This document shows, in pieces, positions 54,201 through 62,400 of a stretch of DNA of 64,000 nucleotides. Within the stretch, counting starts at the first letter, position 1; each line of letters begins with the position of its first letter. Where the stretch lies: contig VZRR01008050.1 of assembly GCA_013398015.1 (NCBI GenBank), positions 36,674-100,673 on the forward strand, written 5' to 3'. The position numbers were made by a program, and so were the translations under genes. The notes under the pieces are model-generated. The model worked only from the letters and a program-made list of their open reading frames with translations, was not told where the DNA came from and searched no databases. The stretch comes from Oreocharis arfaki (Eukaryota; Chordata; Aves; Passeriformes; Paramythiidae).

Positions 54201-57200
54201 ATGCATCAAACACCTAGAACACTTCTCTGAAGCAAGTACAACCACAACTGCATCTCCATTAGCTTTTTCCCACTGCAAAATCTGCAACGCTACTTGGCTG
54301 AGACCGTTCTATCAACACTGACAGCAGCAAAAAGCACTTTTAGAGACCAGGCTTCTAAAACTTCCAGTACCCTTTACTTCCATACTAACCGACAGGACGC
54401 TGAACCCTGAAGATGACAGAGAATATCTTTGCTATTGCTGAATGTCTACTAGCAAGATCTATTACAAGGAAAATCACTGTGAACAGGGTCCTGACCTCTC
54501 AGCTGTCTGATAACACTGAGTCCAACTGCTGACTATTACTGAATCTCAAGCTGCATTAAGACATAGGGTAGACACGATCACAAAAGCTCTTCCATCTAAC
54601 TACTTCTAAGGCTCATTTTTTTGGAAGCAGACCGTGGTAACAGAAAGTATTTTTTACACAAAGCAACATGACCTCTAAACCTCAACTGGTACATTTGTTT
54701 TGATTATAAATAATGCTAATGAGACCATAAGCTAGAAGATTGGCACAACGCCAGATTCTGCTAAAGGCAGTTTAAGTCAGACAGGTTTGGCCCGAGCTGT
54801 TTTGTAAACTGTTTTGAAACTGTCATATAAGCCAAAAGTTCTGAAACTAAAATTTATTTTCTATTGCTTACAATTTAAACATTGACAACCTGGGGTTTTA
54901 AAGTGAAAAAATTTTAAAAAGAGCAGTTATATTTAATGTATTCTTTTCATGGCACATTGGTGTTTCAGAGGGTTGACAAAGATGCACCAACTGCATGTGA
55001 CACACATCTCGTATCTGAAAAAGAGCATCAGAAGGGGTAATTAACAGATATTACACGTGGCTTTTCCACTGGCCTCCTCCCCCCTCATATCCCACAATTA
55101 AAATGTTAACCTTCTCTGTGTTCCCCAATACCTAGTTGTGAGAGTCTCCACTTCAAAGGTTACGGTGTAACACACCCTAGGAGTTCCACCGTGTTCCAAA
55201 TGAAAAAAGCAACTGATCAGGTCAGATACTTAGATGGGGCAGAATACACGTCCTCAAACTGCTACTAAAATGAGAATGCAGGCAAAAGCAGTGTAGTTCA
55301 GGTACAAGAAACTGAAGACACAAACTCACTGATTCAGAGTAACAAAATCCAACTAAAGGCCTCACTTTTCAGTGCAGAAAGCACAGTACACTTTGCACCA
55401 ATAAATACCAATCCCATACAGCAGCTGTTTGCAGGAAGGGTAATGATTATTGTGTGATCCTTATCAATATCTAACACCAATTTTCCTTTCATAAATTCTA
55501 TCCATTGCAACATCAGAGTGAAGCGCCTTGAATGAAGACAATAAGAGATGGTGTGCTTTCATAAACTGCAGTAAACATCAATTCTCAGACCTTATATGCT
55601 CATGTCCATCTATGCTCTGGATGTCTGTCTAAAAACAGATTGTCAGACTTTCTGCTAAGTGACCAACAGCATCCTCTTTCTATTAACCAATTGTACATGT
55701 ATCTGTATAGAGAGAAAGAATATACCGATTAATTAAACTCCATTGCATGCCAGTTTCTCTTTATATACACATAGAATAGCTTAGAAGTTTGTCAGATCAT
55801 CTCAAGAATTTAACAATACATCTATCTGCCAACATTATTACTACCTTTAAGTAATTAAAATACTTGCTTAAAGAGAAAAAATGTTCATTAAAAAAGGTCA
55901 CTAGCTGCTATCAGACTGTCTTTTGACCATAACATAAAATCAAGCATGTAATGAAAGAGACAAAACTCACAGTAAGTCGAGCCTCAGAAGTACTTCTGAA
56001 TGCATCATACAGCTAGTTAACTGTTCACCTACTTAACAGGTTAACTTGGACACTAAAATACATACAGCCATACTAAAACATCATAGTAATCGGGAGGTAT
56101 TTAAAGACATGTACTCCGCTCACACTTTCAGCTTGACAGAAGTTCAACATGATTTCTAAGAGCAAACACCCCTCTCAAAAAAAAAAAAAAAAAAGCTCAT
56201 TTAATAAAAAACATACTGTGCTGCAAAAAAATTTTCCCAAAACAACAGGACGCTCTTTTCTACAGAGTTCTTTGAAGAAAATAGTAAGCCATTTTCTCCA
56301 AACTGCAGCAAACAAACCCTACTCCAAGTATTAGTTATTTGTAGATATTTAAAAAGCATTAACATCAAACATTAATCTTGTGATCTTGTGTAGCAGGAGT
56401 TTGTGTTCCTGTTGCGTAGAGCTGCATTGGCACTCTTTCAAACCTCATCATCAAATGGTATGCAAAAGATTACTGTAGAGAACTTAAAATTTAGCTCATA
56501 AGCCAACAAACTGCCCTTTTTAATACCACGTATCTTGAAGAAACTGACCCTCACAGTCAGTAAAACAGTCTGAAGCCAAACAGCTTGTCAAAATCTGTAC
56601 TTTGATCAAGGTTCATAAATGGTTACCAACTACTACATTTAAACAAACATATTAAAATCTCTAAGTTCAATTATAAAAAACAAATTTGTTTGCAAGAGAA
56701 TCTGAAGTCATACATCTATCTAGGGTGAAGTTTTTTTATCTAAGAAGTTGCCACACGAAAAAACTGTTGTTCAAAGACCCTTTTTATGAATTAGCCACGT
56801 AAATTTCAAAAAGCATTTGGCTGCATAAAAACAGAGGTTTTTGTTGTTGTTGTCCAAACAGACTGCTGTGCTAATTGATTAAAGAGCACTAGGCTCGACC
56901 CAGCAAAACAACTATGCTCATCTTCATGCCAAGTGTCATTTGAAACCTAATGCTGAAAGGTAAGCACTCATTGGAGCACTGCATAAAACCATTCCTCCCA
57001 AAAAAATCCCTTAACAAAATATCTTGATAGAAGTAACTATAATTTAAAAGACAACAAAAGATCTTTAAAAATCATGTCCCGGTAATGCATTTCAAGATCA
57101 AAGACTGCACAAATTAATGGAAGCTTCAGGCTTTCCCCTATTCAAACATACTATTTTACCTAAAATCGCTGGTACCTCTGCAGTAGTCAGAAACAGAAGT

Positions 57201-60200
57201 ACTATTTGTCTACTGACATTTCTTCCTTTGTGCAGCAAATCCATAACACGGTTCATCCACAAGTGAGTAGTGAGGACATCAGCTTCATATTATATCAGCA
57301 AAAATACAGCCAAGAGGCTCAATGCTTTGGAAGCACAGAGAACACCTCTACATTCTTAGATTGTTTTGACCTTTAGGGAATAAAGGTATTTTATCAACAA
57401 GACTGATTTTTTTTTTTCTAGAGAAATTAATTCTTCACATACCAAGCAACACTGATTCAAGATTTTAGTTTATGCAAATATCTTTTTATAAATTTGACCA
57501 CCTCAGAGACATACAATGGTATTTCTTGCCACTGATTTCCAGGATTCTAATTCCAAAAAGCAGGTAGGGATTAAAGCTAATGAAAGTATTTATAAGAACC
57601 TGCATATCAGCCAGTTACCCTCTAACCTCCTCTACCGCTAAGTAAAGCGCTTAAGTTCCACACATCTTCAGAGGCAGACTATTTAAGGCCTCCTTCCACT
57701 GCCTAGTGCTTCAAAACAAATCAGAAACAGGAAACCACATAAATCTCCAAGAACCTAAAGTCAGCCTATGGCCCACAAAGCTATAATGTAAACAAGCCAT
57801 TGAGAATTCATGTAACATAAACAGATCCAGGCCAGCTCACAAGAAAACAAAAGCCACCCGTGATCACAACAGTCTGGATCCCAGGCTACACCACCAGCTA
57901 CCTCACAAGGCACACCGATAATCAGGTGCTGCACAGCACAGATAGGGGCTCACGTTAGCAAACACAAAAGGACTTCCTATGCCAGGCTCCCTGCTAGCAG
58001 CTCTAGGAGGCAAAGAGAACAGCTTGGGGTGAAGAACAGAGGAGACGCACCGAGGCGGCAGTATATAGATGGAGTGTGTGTACAAAGGATTCATGGCACA
58101 GTAAAGAACTGTAAATTCCTGCAGGATTACTAAAGAACCAAACATTGAATTTAGTATTTTCCTTTCAGAAGAATGCACTAAGCAAGTTAATCCTTGCAAT
58201 TTTTCACCATAAACTATAAAATATTTGCAGGTGAAATATTTACAGCTTATCTTTTAAAGCAGAAAGCAATGCTCAAGTTCAGTATTTACTCACACAGCAA
58301 ACCACTTATCTCCTACAGCAATTTTGAGCAGAATTTATATGGCGTGGAAAATAAGGTTCTAGACCAAACAGCTAGCTTTGTGCACTTTGTATCCAGTCCT
58401 TTCAGACGCTTTAGACTGTAATAAGTTTCCACAAGTTTACCTGCAAATAAGATGCCAGAAAGGGAAGTGGGAAGGAAGGAAAATCTGCTTCTTCCCCTTG
58501 TTTCCTTCTTTATTATATTTACATAATCTAACTTGGCCACTTGCAAAGAAAGTTTTTTCCATTTGAAATACCAGAAACAATAATTCCTTGGCATTATACA
58601 CATTCTTTGGAAAGCTCCAATATGAGGAACTTGGATTTTATCTTTCAAACATCGTGTTTTCTAAATTAAGGTCACTTGCATATTTTCTGAATGCCATAAA
58701 TGTGCTAGTTCTAAAGCAATCCATACAGCTTTTCTAGACATATATATATATATAAAATGCAAGTTTATTGTTAAAAAACAGGTATTACTAAAATATTTCA
58801 CAACTTAATAGACAAAATTTATTTTTATTACTTTGCCACTTTACTGCATTTTTCAGTCTAACAAAGTGATTGTGCCCCGGTTTCATGCCTTGCGTACAAA
58901 AATTCTTGCAAGTACTTCAGGAGTCATCATCCCTTTCAAAGTTTTTCCAGCAATGCTGTCTTCCAACTGATCTGCTTCAGGAAAGTGCCATGAGCCTGAG
59001 CCTGCAAGGTATCTTACAACATCCAGCTACAGTAATCTACTCGTAGAGTTTCAAGAGCTAAATGAAACAGACTTTACTTCTGGCACTGTAATAGATCAAT
59101 AACCCAAAGAAAAATTTGTTTAAAAAAAAAGCCTACCCACACAGTGGAATCATTGTTTAGCAGAACATCACCATTACACTCGGATTATTCTGTGGATCAT
59201 GTCCTTTCACCTAGCTCTAAGCACTTTCAATGTTAGAAATGTGAATGCATATAAAACTGCTCCTCTTAAAACTCCCGGTTTTTCCACCTTTGAGCACCTT
59301 TTCAACATCCGTGTCTTCTACTGTTTTCTACTGTCTTCTAGGCTGTTTTTCCTGCAGCCTGCTTTGGTAACGGATTTACTGAAAACTTATCCCAGTTAAA
59401 AGCCTACGCATGAGTGATAAAGACGAGTCATGGCTTTACGATGAAAACCCAAGAGAAGAGAATATTAAATAGATAGGCTTGAAGGGTTTCCCCTACATAC
59501 GTATCTGGAAGTTTTACACCTACAAGTAATTACAAACCGAACTCTTAACATAGCCTAATCTAATTCTTAGCATAGATGCAAAACTTACTCTATGTAATCT
59601 CTAAGAGCCCAGTTCTCTGAAAAGTGTAGTTCATATTAGTTCCACTCTGGGAAAAAAAAAGAAGCTAGCAATTTTGTTCAGCCAGATCCATGACTACGCT
59701 ATACGTTTTATCAGGTCAGAAACACTGGTAGAATCTAGTAATTGCCAGAGCAGCTAAACAGTCCAGCGAAGATGCTGCTGCAAATGAAGACGTTAATTAC
59801 CATACTTCCAGATTTTTCATTTTGAGAGGAAGGGCACTTCTTGGTTTGAGACCCAATATACTCACAACAGCATCAACAGCAAATAACTAAGATCAAACTG
59901 GCATCTGCAACTAAAGCTGCACTAAAACAGTTCCCTTCTTAGAAGTACAACTCCCTCCTTATGCCATGTCTTCAGAAAATAATGGAACATTTTAGAAATT
60001 GTCCCTGAGTACAAAAACAAAGAAATTAACTGGTTTGGCAGAAAATTGCTAGAACATCTCTTTCAAAGCTGTGCTCTATTCACACCTCCCCTCCCCAGCC
60101 CCATCTTATGCATTTACAATTCAATAATCACAGAACTCATTATGTCATTAACTCCATCACATAAACAGTAACTTGCTCAGTCTCAGAAATACTGGATTTT

Positions 60201-61731
60201 CCATATTTGATATCATCTGAATTACAAACAGGTTATTTTAATTGGGCCTTTTAATTCTAAAGGAATTTTTAAAAAATTACCCTGATGAAATATCTTAATT
60301 TTCACAAAAATGGTCGTCAATTGAGTTCTTAATTTTCCCCCTCTCTGCAGGTTTTTCTTATGGGCAGGGACCTAAATTGTATATGGAAAAAGGAACAGAA
60401 ATGCAAGTATTTTGGAGAAAAAATCCTGAAAAAGATGGACAATAACCAAGAGCAGAAGCACAAAGGGAAGCATACACTCTGTTTAAGAGTCCAAGTAAAC
60501 AGAAGTCATCTCTGATGCTAAGAAGCAGCTTTATAGAGCTGTATCAATTAGCAAGGAAGCAAAACTAATTCCTTTAATAATCAAAAATCGGTTTATGTCA
60601 TAGTCCTTGATGTAGCATTTCGTGTGCTCTGTAGGGCTATTCCACATAGTACTTCTAATCTTCAGTCAATAAATATAATTCTGTGTAACACCCTGATGAA
60701 AAAAATCACTGAGCATGAAGAGGAGAGCACACTGAAACAGGATGTCAAGAATCAATACGGCTGTGCCAGTCTCCACAGAAAACCCTCCTTAGCCAATTCC
60801 AACTGATGAAAAGGTTTTAAGTGCTGCAGAGTGAAGCCTGGCAGCTTGCAACTGACAGAGCACAAGACCCAAAAGCACAGCACACTAGGATAAGGAACAT
60901 ATCAGTGCCATGTAGTTTTGGCAACACGAGTGAAAACTGGTGATTATTTTTCTTTTCGTGAGAGAATGTCTACACTAACTAAACTGTATAACCTACAACA
61001 CAAAAGAAGAGTTACCATTACCACGTCTGCATACCAGCTACAACTGCAGCTTCGAGATATGTCAGTACACACAAAACGAGTTTTACGCTGTCAGACTAAC
61101 GTAAACAACTGCGTTTGAAACGGCGTCCTACTGTGACCCTCACGATCTTCCTCACGCGTTTGTTCCTACTACAAAAGAAATCGATTATAGAGTGACAGGT
61201 AGCTCCCACAGGGAAATAATGCCTGTTCGGCCGGCGGGAGACGGCCTGGCATAGCCATGCCAACGCCCCGTACCCGGAACCGAAAACGGAGGTCCGCGAC
61301 AGGCCGCGGTGCGGCCCCTTCACCATCGGCCTCACCTCCTTCCGCGATCGGGCTACGGTCGGGGGAGAAGGGGGCCCTCCCGCGAGGCCCGCGGCGACCT
61401 AGGAGCGGGGGCCGGAAGGACCGCGAACAACAGTGACAAGACTGGCCCCACGGACGGCAGCGCCCGTTCACCCGCCCTATTCGAGCGGGCGCAGGAGGCG
61501 AGGCCGTTCGCGAAAGCCCACCGCAACCCCGCCGCCGGCAGAGCGCTGGGCACCGGCGGCCACCTCTCACGGGCCGGCCCCGGCGCCCGGGCCTACTTAT
61601 TCCCCCAGCAGCCCGCGGGCCGCGGCCCCGGGCGGACTCACCAGGGGGCTGCCGGTGCCGGCCATGGCCCGCCTGGCTCGCGGGCCACCCCCCGCGCCCG
61701 GACTCACCAGGGGGCTGCCGGTGCTGGCCAT
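36148..61731 (-). CDS. PDPK1: PDPK1 gene, 14 coding exons (PDK1 kinase)
   Basis: Fourteen exons join in frame to 556 residues, the same length as human PDK1. The protein is the AGC-family kinase that phosphorylates the activation loops of AKT, S6K, SGK and PKC at membranes rich in PIP3. Landmarks: glycine loop GEGSFSTV from residue 92, catalytic Lys114 in YAIKI, HRD and DLKPEN around residues 206-213, DFG at 226-228, autophosphorylation site Ser244 in ANSFVG (human Ser241), SPE after it, and a C-terminal PH domain over exons 11-14. The offset of three from human comes from the N-terminal segment. All intron phases agree. The start is the first ATG of a duplicated first exon, described separately. 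The protein ends HQNAAK, shorter and different from the human tail. Confidence 0.97.
36256..36883 (-). other. PDPK1: PDPK1 intron 13
   Basis: A 628-bp intron. Plus-strand 36640-36760 is strikingly G/T-rich with almost no C, hence A/C-rich in the transcript. Nothing else is seen. Confidence 0.9.
36884..37036 (-). CDS. PDPK1: PDPK1 exon 13 (PH domain)
   Basis: Fifty-one codons, [19 protein letters not shown] through FKTFFVHT, residues 471-521. The basic RRR segment lies in the phosphoinositide-binding part of the PH domain. Acceptor CTAG, donor GTAAGT. Confidence 0.96.
37037..38310 (-). other. PDPK1: PDPK1 intron 12
   Basis: A 1.27-kb intron of unique AT-rich sequence; no exon-like or repeat structure was recognised. 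Confidence 0.9.
38311..38368 (-). CDS. PDPK1: PDPK1 exon 12 (start of PH domain)
   Basis: A 58-nt exon encoding [19 protein letters not shown], residues 452-470. It completes a Trp codon split across the junction. Acceptor CTAAG, donor GTAAGG. Confidence 0.96.
38369..39249 (-). other. PDPK1: PDPK1 intron 11
   Basis: An 881-bp intron dominated by a 270-bp A/C-only tract at 38561-38827 (listed separately), which ends about 190 nt upstream of the exon 12 acceptor. The remainder is unremarkable. Confidence 0.9.
38561..38827. repeat. A/C-rich low-complexity tract with a 14-base C run and one N
   Basis: About 270 bp consist almost only of A and C on the plus strand, in irregular AAC, CCAAA and AAAACCCC motifs, with a 14-C run at 38791-38804 and an undetermined base at 38764. 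The RNA from PDPK1 would be G/U-rich with several G runs. Apparent frames here are composition artefacts. Confidence 0.95.
39250..39467 (-). CDS. PDPK1: PDPK1 exon 11 (linker between kinase and PH domain)
   Basis: Residues 379-450 plus two bases of Trp451. It begins [19 protein letters not shown], then a Ser/Thr-rich stretch, and ends with the conserved acidic helix [16 protein letters not shown]. The linker ([13 protein letters not shown]) is the most divergent part relative to human. Confidence 0.96.
39755..39792. repeat. Two-copy 19-bp tandem repeat in PDPK1 intron 10
   Basis: Two adjacent 19-bp units of the form TTAAARTATAATGAAGTAG differ at one base. An AT-only stretch of TTTATATTA-type motifs follows at 39815-39880. 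Confidence 0.85.
39941..40114 (-). CDS. PDPK1: PDPK1 exon 10 (end of kinase domain)
   Basis: Fifty-eight codons, [18 protein letters not shown] through [10 protein letters not shown], residues 321-378. It contains the C-lobe end with the conserved HPFF motif. Donor GTACGT. Confidence 0.96.
40115..41423 (-). other. PDPK1: PDPK1 intron 9
   Basis: A 1.3-kb intron. It contains one member of a 90-bp similar pair (41316-41408, matching 43811-43900) and a 14-A run near 41115. Nothing coding was recognised. Confidence 0.88.
41316..41408. repeat. Intronic repeat pair, member 1
   Basis: Starting CAGTGATACC, then GGTTCAAGAAG and GGCATTTAGGTA, this stretch aligns over about 90 bp with 43811-43900 in the same orientation. 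It is either a local duplication or two copies of an old dispersed repeat. Only part of the pairing was checked base by base. Confidence 0.7.
41424..41520 (-). CDS. PDPK1: PDPK1 exon 9 (kinase C-lobe)
   Basis: It encodes [20 protein letters not shown] through VEKLL, residues 289-320, after completing split Gly288. Acceptor CTGCAG, donor GTAAAT. Confidence 0.96.
42004..42072 (-). CDS. PDPK1: PDPK1 exon 8 (kinase C-lobe)
   Basis: It encodes [20 protein letters not shown] and then RA, residues 266-287. It contains the conserved D-W-A-L-G core of kinase subdomain IX. Acceptor GAAG, donor GTAAGA. Confidence 0.96.
42073..43536 (-). other. PDPK1: PDPK1 intron 7
   Basis: A 1.46-kb intron of unique AT-rich sequence; nothing else was recognised. 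Confidence 0.9.
43537..43612 (-). CDS. PDPK1: PDPK1 exon 7 (activation segment)
   Basis: It encodes [18 protein letters not shown] through KSACK, residues 240-264 plus two bases of Ser265. Ser244 in ANSFVG is the autophosphorylated activation-loop site. Donor GTGAGG. Confidence 0.96.
43613..44371 (-). other. PDPK1: PDPK1 intron 6
   Basis: A 759-bp intron opening with an atypical donor (GTTTGC). It holds the second member of the 90-bp repeat pair (43811-43900). Confidence 0.88.
43811..43900. repeat. Intronic repeat pair, member 2
   Basis: It starts CAGTGATACC, then TTGGTTCAAGAAG and GGCATTTAGGTA, and continues with TAGTTATAAAATCTAC, paralleling 41316-41408. Confidence 0.7.
44372..44469 (-). 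CDS. PDPK1: PDPK1 exon 6 (catalytic loop and DFG)
   Basis: It encodes [20 protein letters not shown] and then [12 protein letters not shown], residues 208-239. Asp208 is the catalytic base and Asp226 binds magnesium. The stretch SADSRQ differs from the human SPESKQ. The donor GTTTGC is weak, yet the codon phase and homology leave no alternative end. Confidence 0.95.
44470..46849 (-). other. PDPK1: PDPK1 intron 5
   Basis: A 2.4-kb intron. An A/T microsatellite-like region of TATATA and GATA motifs lies at 45525-45665. No exon-like sequence was found. Confidence 0.88.
46850..46994 (-). CDS. PDPK1: PDPK1 exon 5 (kinase hinge and helix E)
   Basis: It completes split Tyr159, then reads [20 protein letters not shown] through [10 protein letters not shown] with two bases of Arg207, so the HRD motif is split over exons 5 and 6. 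The acceptor AG is preceded by a U12-type branch motif rather than a pyrimidine tract. Confidence 0.96.
46995..48230 (-). other. PDPK1: PDPK1 intron 4, U12-type (minor spliceosome) features
   Basis: The donor reads GTATCCTTT, a perfect U12 consensus. CCTTAAC lies 15 nt from the acceptor AG, and the usual pyrimidine tract is missing. The intron is phase 1. It also contains an assembly gap of 17 N inside a poly(A) run at 47562-47618. Confidence 0.9.
47562..47618. other. Assembly gap within a poly(A) run
   Basis: Seventeen N (47582-47598) sit between A runs of about 20 bases each. The true length of this homopolymer is unknown. The short open frame reported across it is an artefact. Confidence 0.97.
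48231..48368 (-). CDS. PDPK1: PDPK1 exon 4 (kinase N-lobe)
   Basis: It encodes [20 protein letters not shown] through FQDDEKL, residues 114-158, with the catalytic Lys114 and helix C including the conserved Glu in TRERDV. It ends after the first base of Tyr159, at a U12-type donor. Confidence 0.96.
48568..48610 (-). CDS. PDPK1: PDPK1 exon 3 (43-nt microexon-like N-lobe exon)
   Basis: It encodes [14 protein letters not shown], residues 99-112, plus the first base of Ile113. It lies just after the glycine-rich loop. Acceptor CAACAG, donor GTAAGT. Confidence 0.96.
48611..50788 (-). other. PDPK1: PDPK1 intron 2
   Basis: A 2.2-kb intron with an A/G-rich run at 50185-50235 on the plus strand and otherwise unremarkable AT-rich sequence. 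The 82-residue minus-strand frame at 50338-50586 resembles nothing known. Confidence 0.88.
50789..51058 (-). CDS. PDPK1: PDPK1 exon 2 (N-terminal segment and glycine loop)
   Basis: Ninety codons, residues 9-98: [20 protein letters not shown], a Ser/Gln/Pro-rich linker, then [19 protein letters not shown] with the ATP-binding glycine loop. The linker is the least conserved part and carries a net three-residue gain over human. Acceptor TTGCAG, donor GTAACT. Confidence 0.96.
51059..61641 (-). other. PDPK1: PDPK1 intron 1
   Basis: The longest intron here, over 10.5 kb. It contains a 24-bp-spaced 19-bp direct repeat at 52450-52492, G runs at 52866-52877 and 52972-52980, and a short TA repeat near 58740-58754. 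No CR1 or coding exon was recognised. A 62-residue minus-strand frame at 53210-53398 reads like ordinary protein but matches nothing I know. Confidence 0.85.
52450..52492. repeat. 19-bp direct repeat pair
   Basis: TATACACATTAAAGTATAT occurs at 52450-52468 and again, identically, at 52474-52492, separated by five bases. It is a recent-looking local duplication in PDPK1 intron 1. Confidence 0.9.
61642..61665 (-). CDS. PDPK1 exon 1, second tandem copy
   Basis: ATG to splice donor encodes MAGTGSPL, then GTGAGT, a near copy of exon 1 shifted by 66 bp. It also joins exon 2 in frame. Used as a second donor, it would give a 30-residue N-terminal segment read from the first ATG. It could equally be a silent, non-used copy. 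Confidence 0.6.
61708..61731 (-). CDS. PDPK1: PDPK1 exon 1 coding part, first copy
   Basis: The ATG gives MASTGSPL and then the donor GTGAGT; human PDK1 begins MARTTSQL at the same junction with YDAVPIQ. The frame upstream is open but lacks another ATG before the promoter. This copy is listed as the main start because it comes first in the transcript, but the choice between copies needs transcript evidence. Confidence 0.75.
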
Positions 61732-61814
61732 GGCCCGCCCGGACCGGGGCCGCTCCCCAACCGTTCCGCGCCAGGCGCTCGGCCCAGCCTGAGGGCGCCC
61801 GCGTCCCCCGCCCC

Positions 61815-61822
61815 TGACGTCA
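61815..61822. promoter_or_regulatory. Consensus CRE in the PDPK1 promoter
   Basis: The palindrome TGACGTCA is the full CREB/ATF site. It lies in GC-rich sequence at a distance typical of functional sites (within 100-200 bp of a start site). Binding is inferred from sequence only. Confidence 0.6.
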
Positions 61823-62400
61823 CCACAACAATCCCCCCGCCGTAGGCGGGTCTTCCGCGCACTGAGCTCGCTCACTGGTGGCGGTAACTGTTACTCACAC
61901 GCGAGCCAGGACGGAGCGTCCCCCGTCAGCCTCAGCGTCGAAGACAAGACGAGGATGCGCATTTAGGGGCATGACGCCCCCAAGAAGCAACGTATGATAA
62001 GGGCGGAAGAGGGCGGGGCAGCCGGGCACCACCTCCCCCCAACACTCACATCCGGGTTCGTGCCACGACGGAGCTGTGCCGTGGGAGCTGCGGATGGTGG
62101 CGCCAGCGCGGCGGGTGGGACTGCCGGGAGAGCCGCACCTTCCGCGCAGCTCGGAATTCCAGTGCGTCATAAATGCAATTCTAGTGCGCTTTCGCTCCTG
62201 AGGACTTGCCTCGTCTGGGTAACACTCGCGCTCCGTCACCGGTTCTGACAGGCCGTTTTCCCCGTTTGCCGTACGAGCCCGCGGTGCCCGTTAACGGCGT
62301 CCTGTCAGTCCGTATGCGAGCCCGCCGGCCACAGACGCCGGGAGGCGGGCCAGCGGCGCACGACACTGCAGCGAACAAATTGAATTTGTCAAGGAATTCC

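Larger units (their letters stand above)
61642..61747. repeat. 66-bp tandem duplication of PDPK1 exon 1
   Basis: The 40-bp segments starting GACTCACCAGGGGGCTGCCG at 61635 and 61701 differ at about two bases. Each contains ATG, eight codons and a splice donor. The 66-bp offset preserves the reading frame. Confidence 0.9.
61200..62400 (-). promoter_or_regulatory. PDPK1: PDPK1 CpG-island promoter
   Basis: A strong CpG-rich block surrounds exon 1, with AT-rich sequence on both sides. The palindromic full cAMP-response element TGACGTCA sits at 61815-61822, 84 bp upstream of the first ATG. No TATA box is obvious. The island reaches about 600 bp upstream of the ATG, which would allow divergent transcription, but no upstream gene is recognised. 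Confidence 0.75.

Noticed and set aside
61309..61845. A 178-residue plus-strand open frame over the PDPK1 promoter
   Set aside because: A CpG-island artefact: repeats such as TRGLP and GPPG come from the duplicated exon 1 on the other strand.
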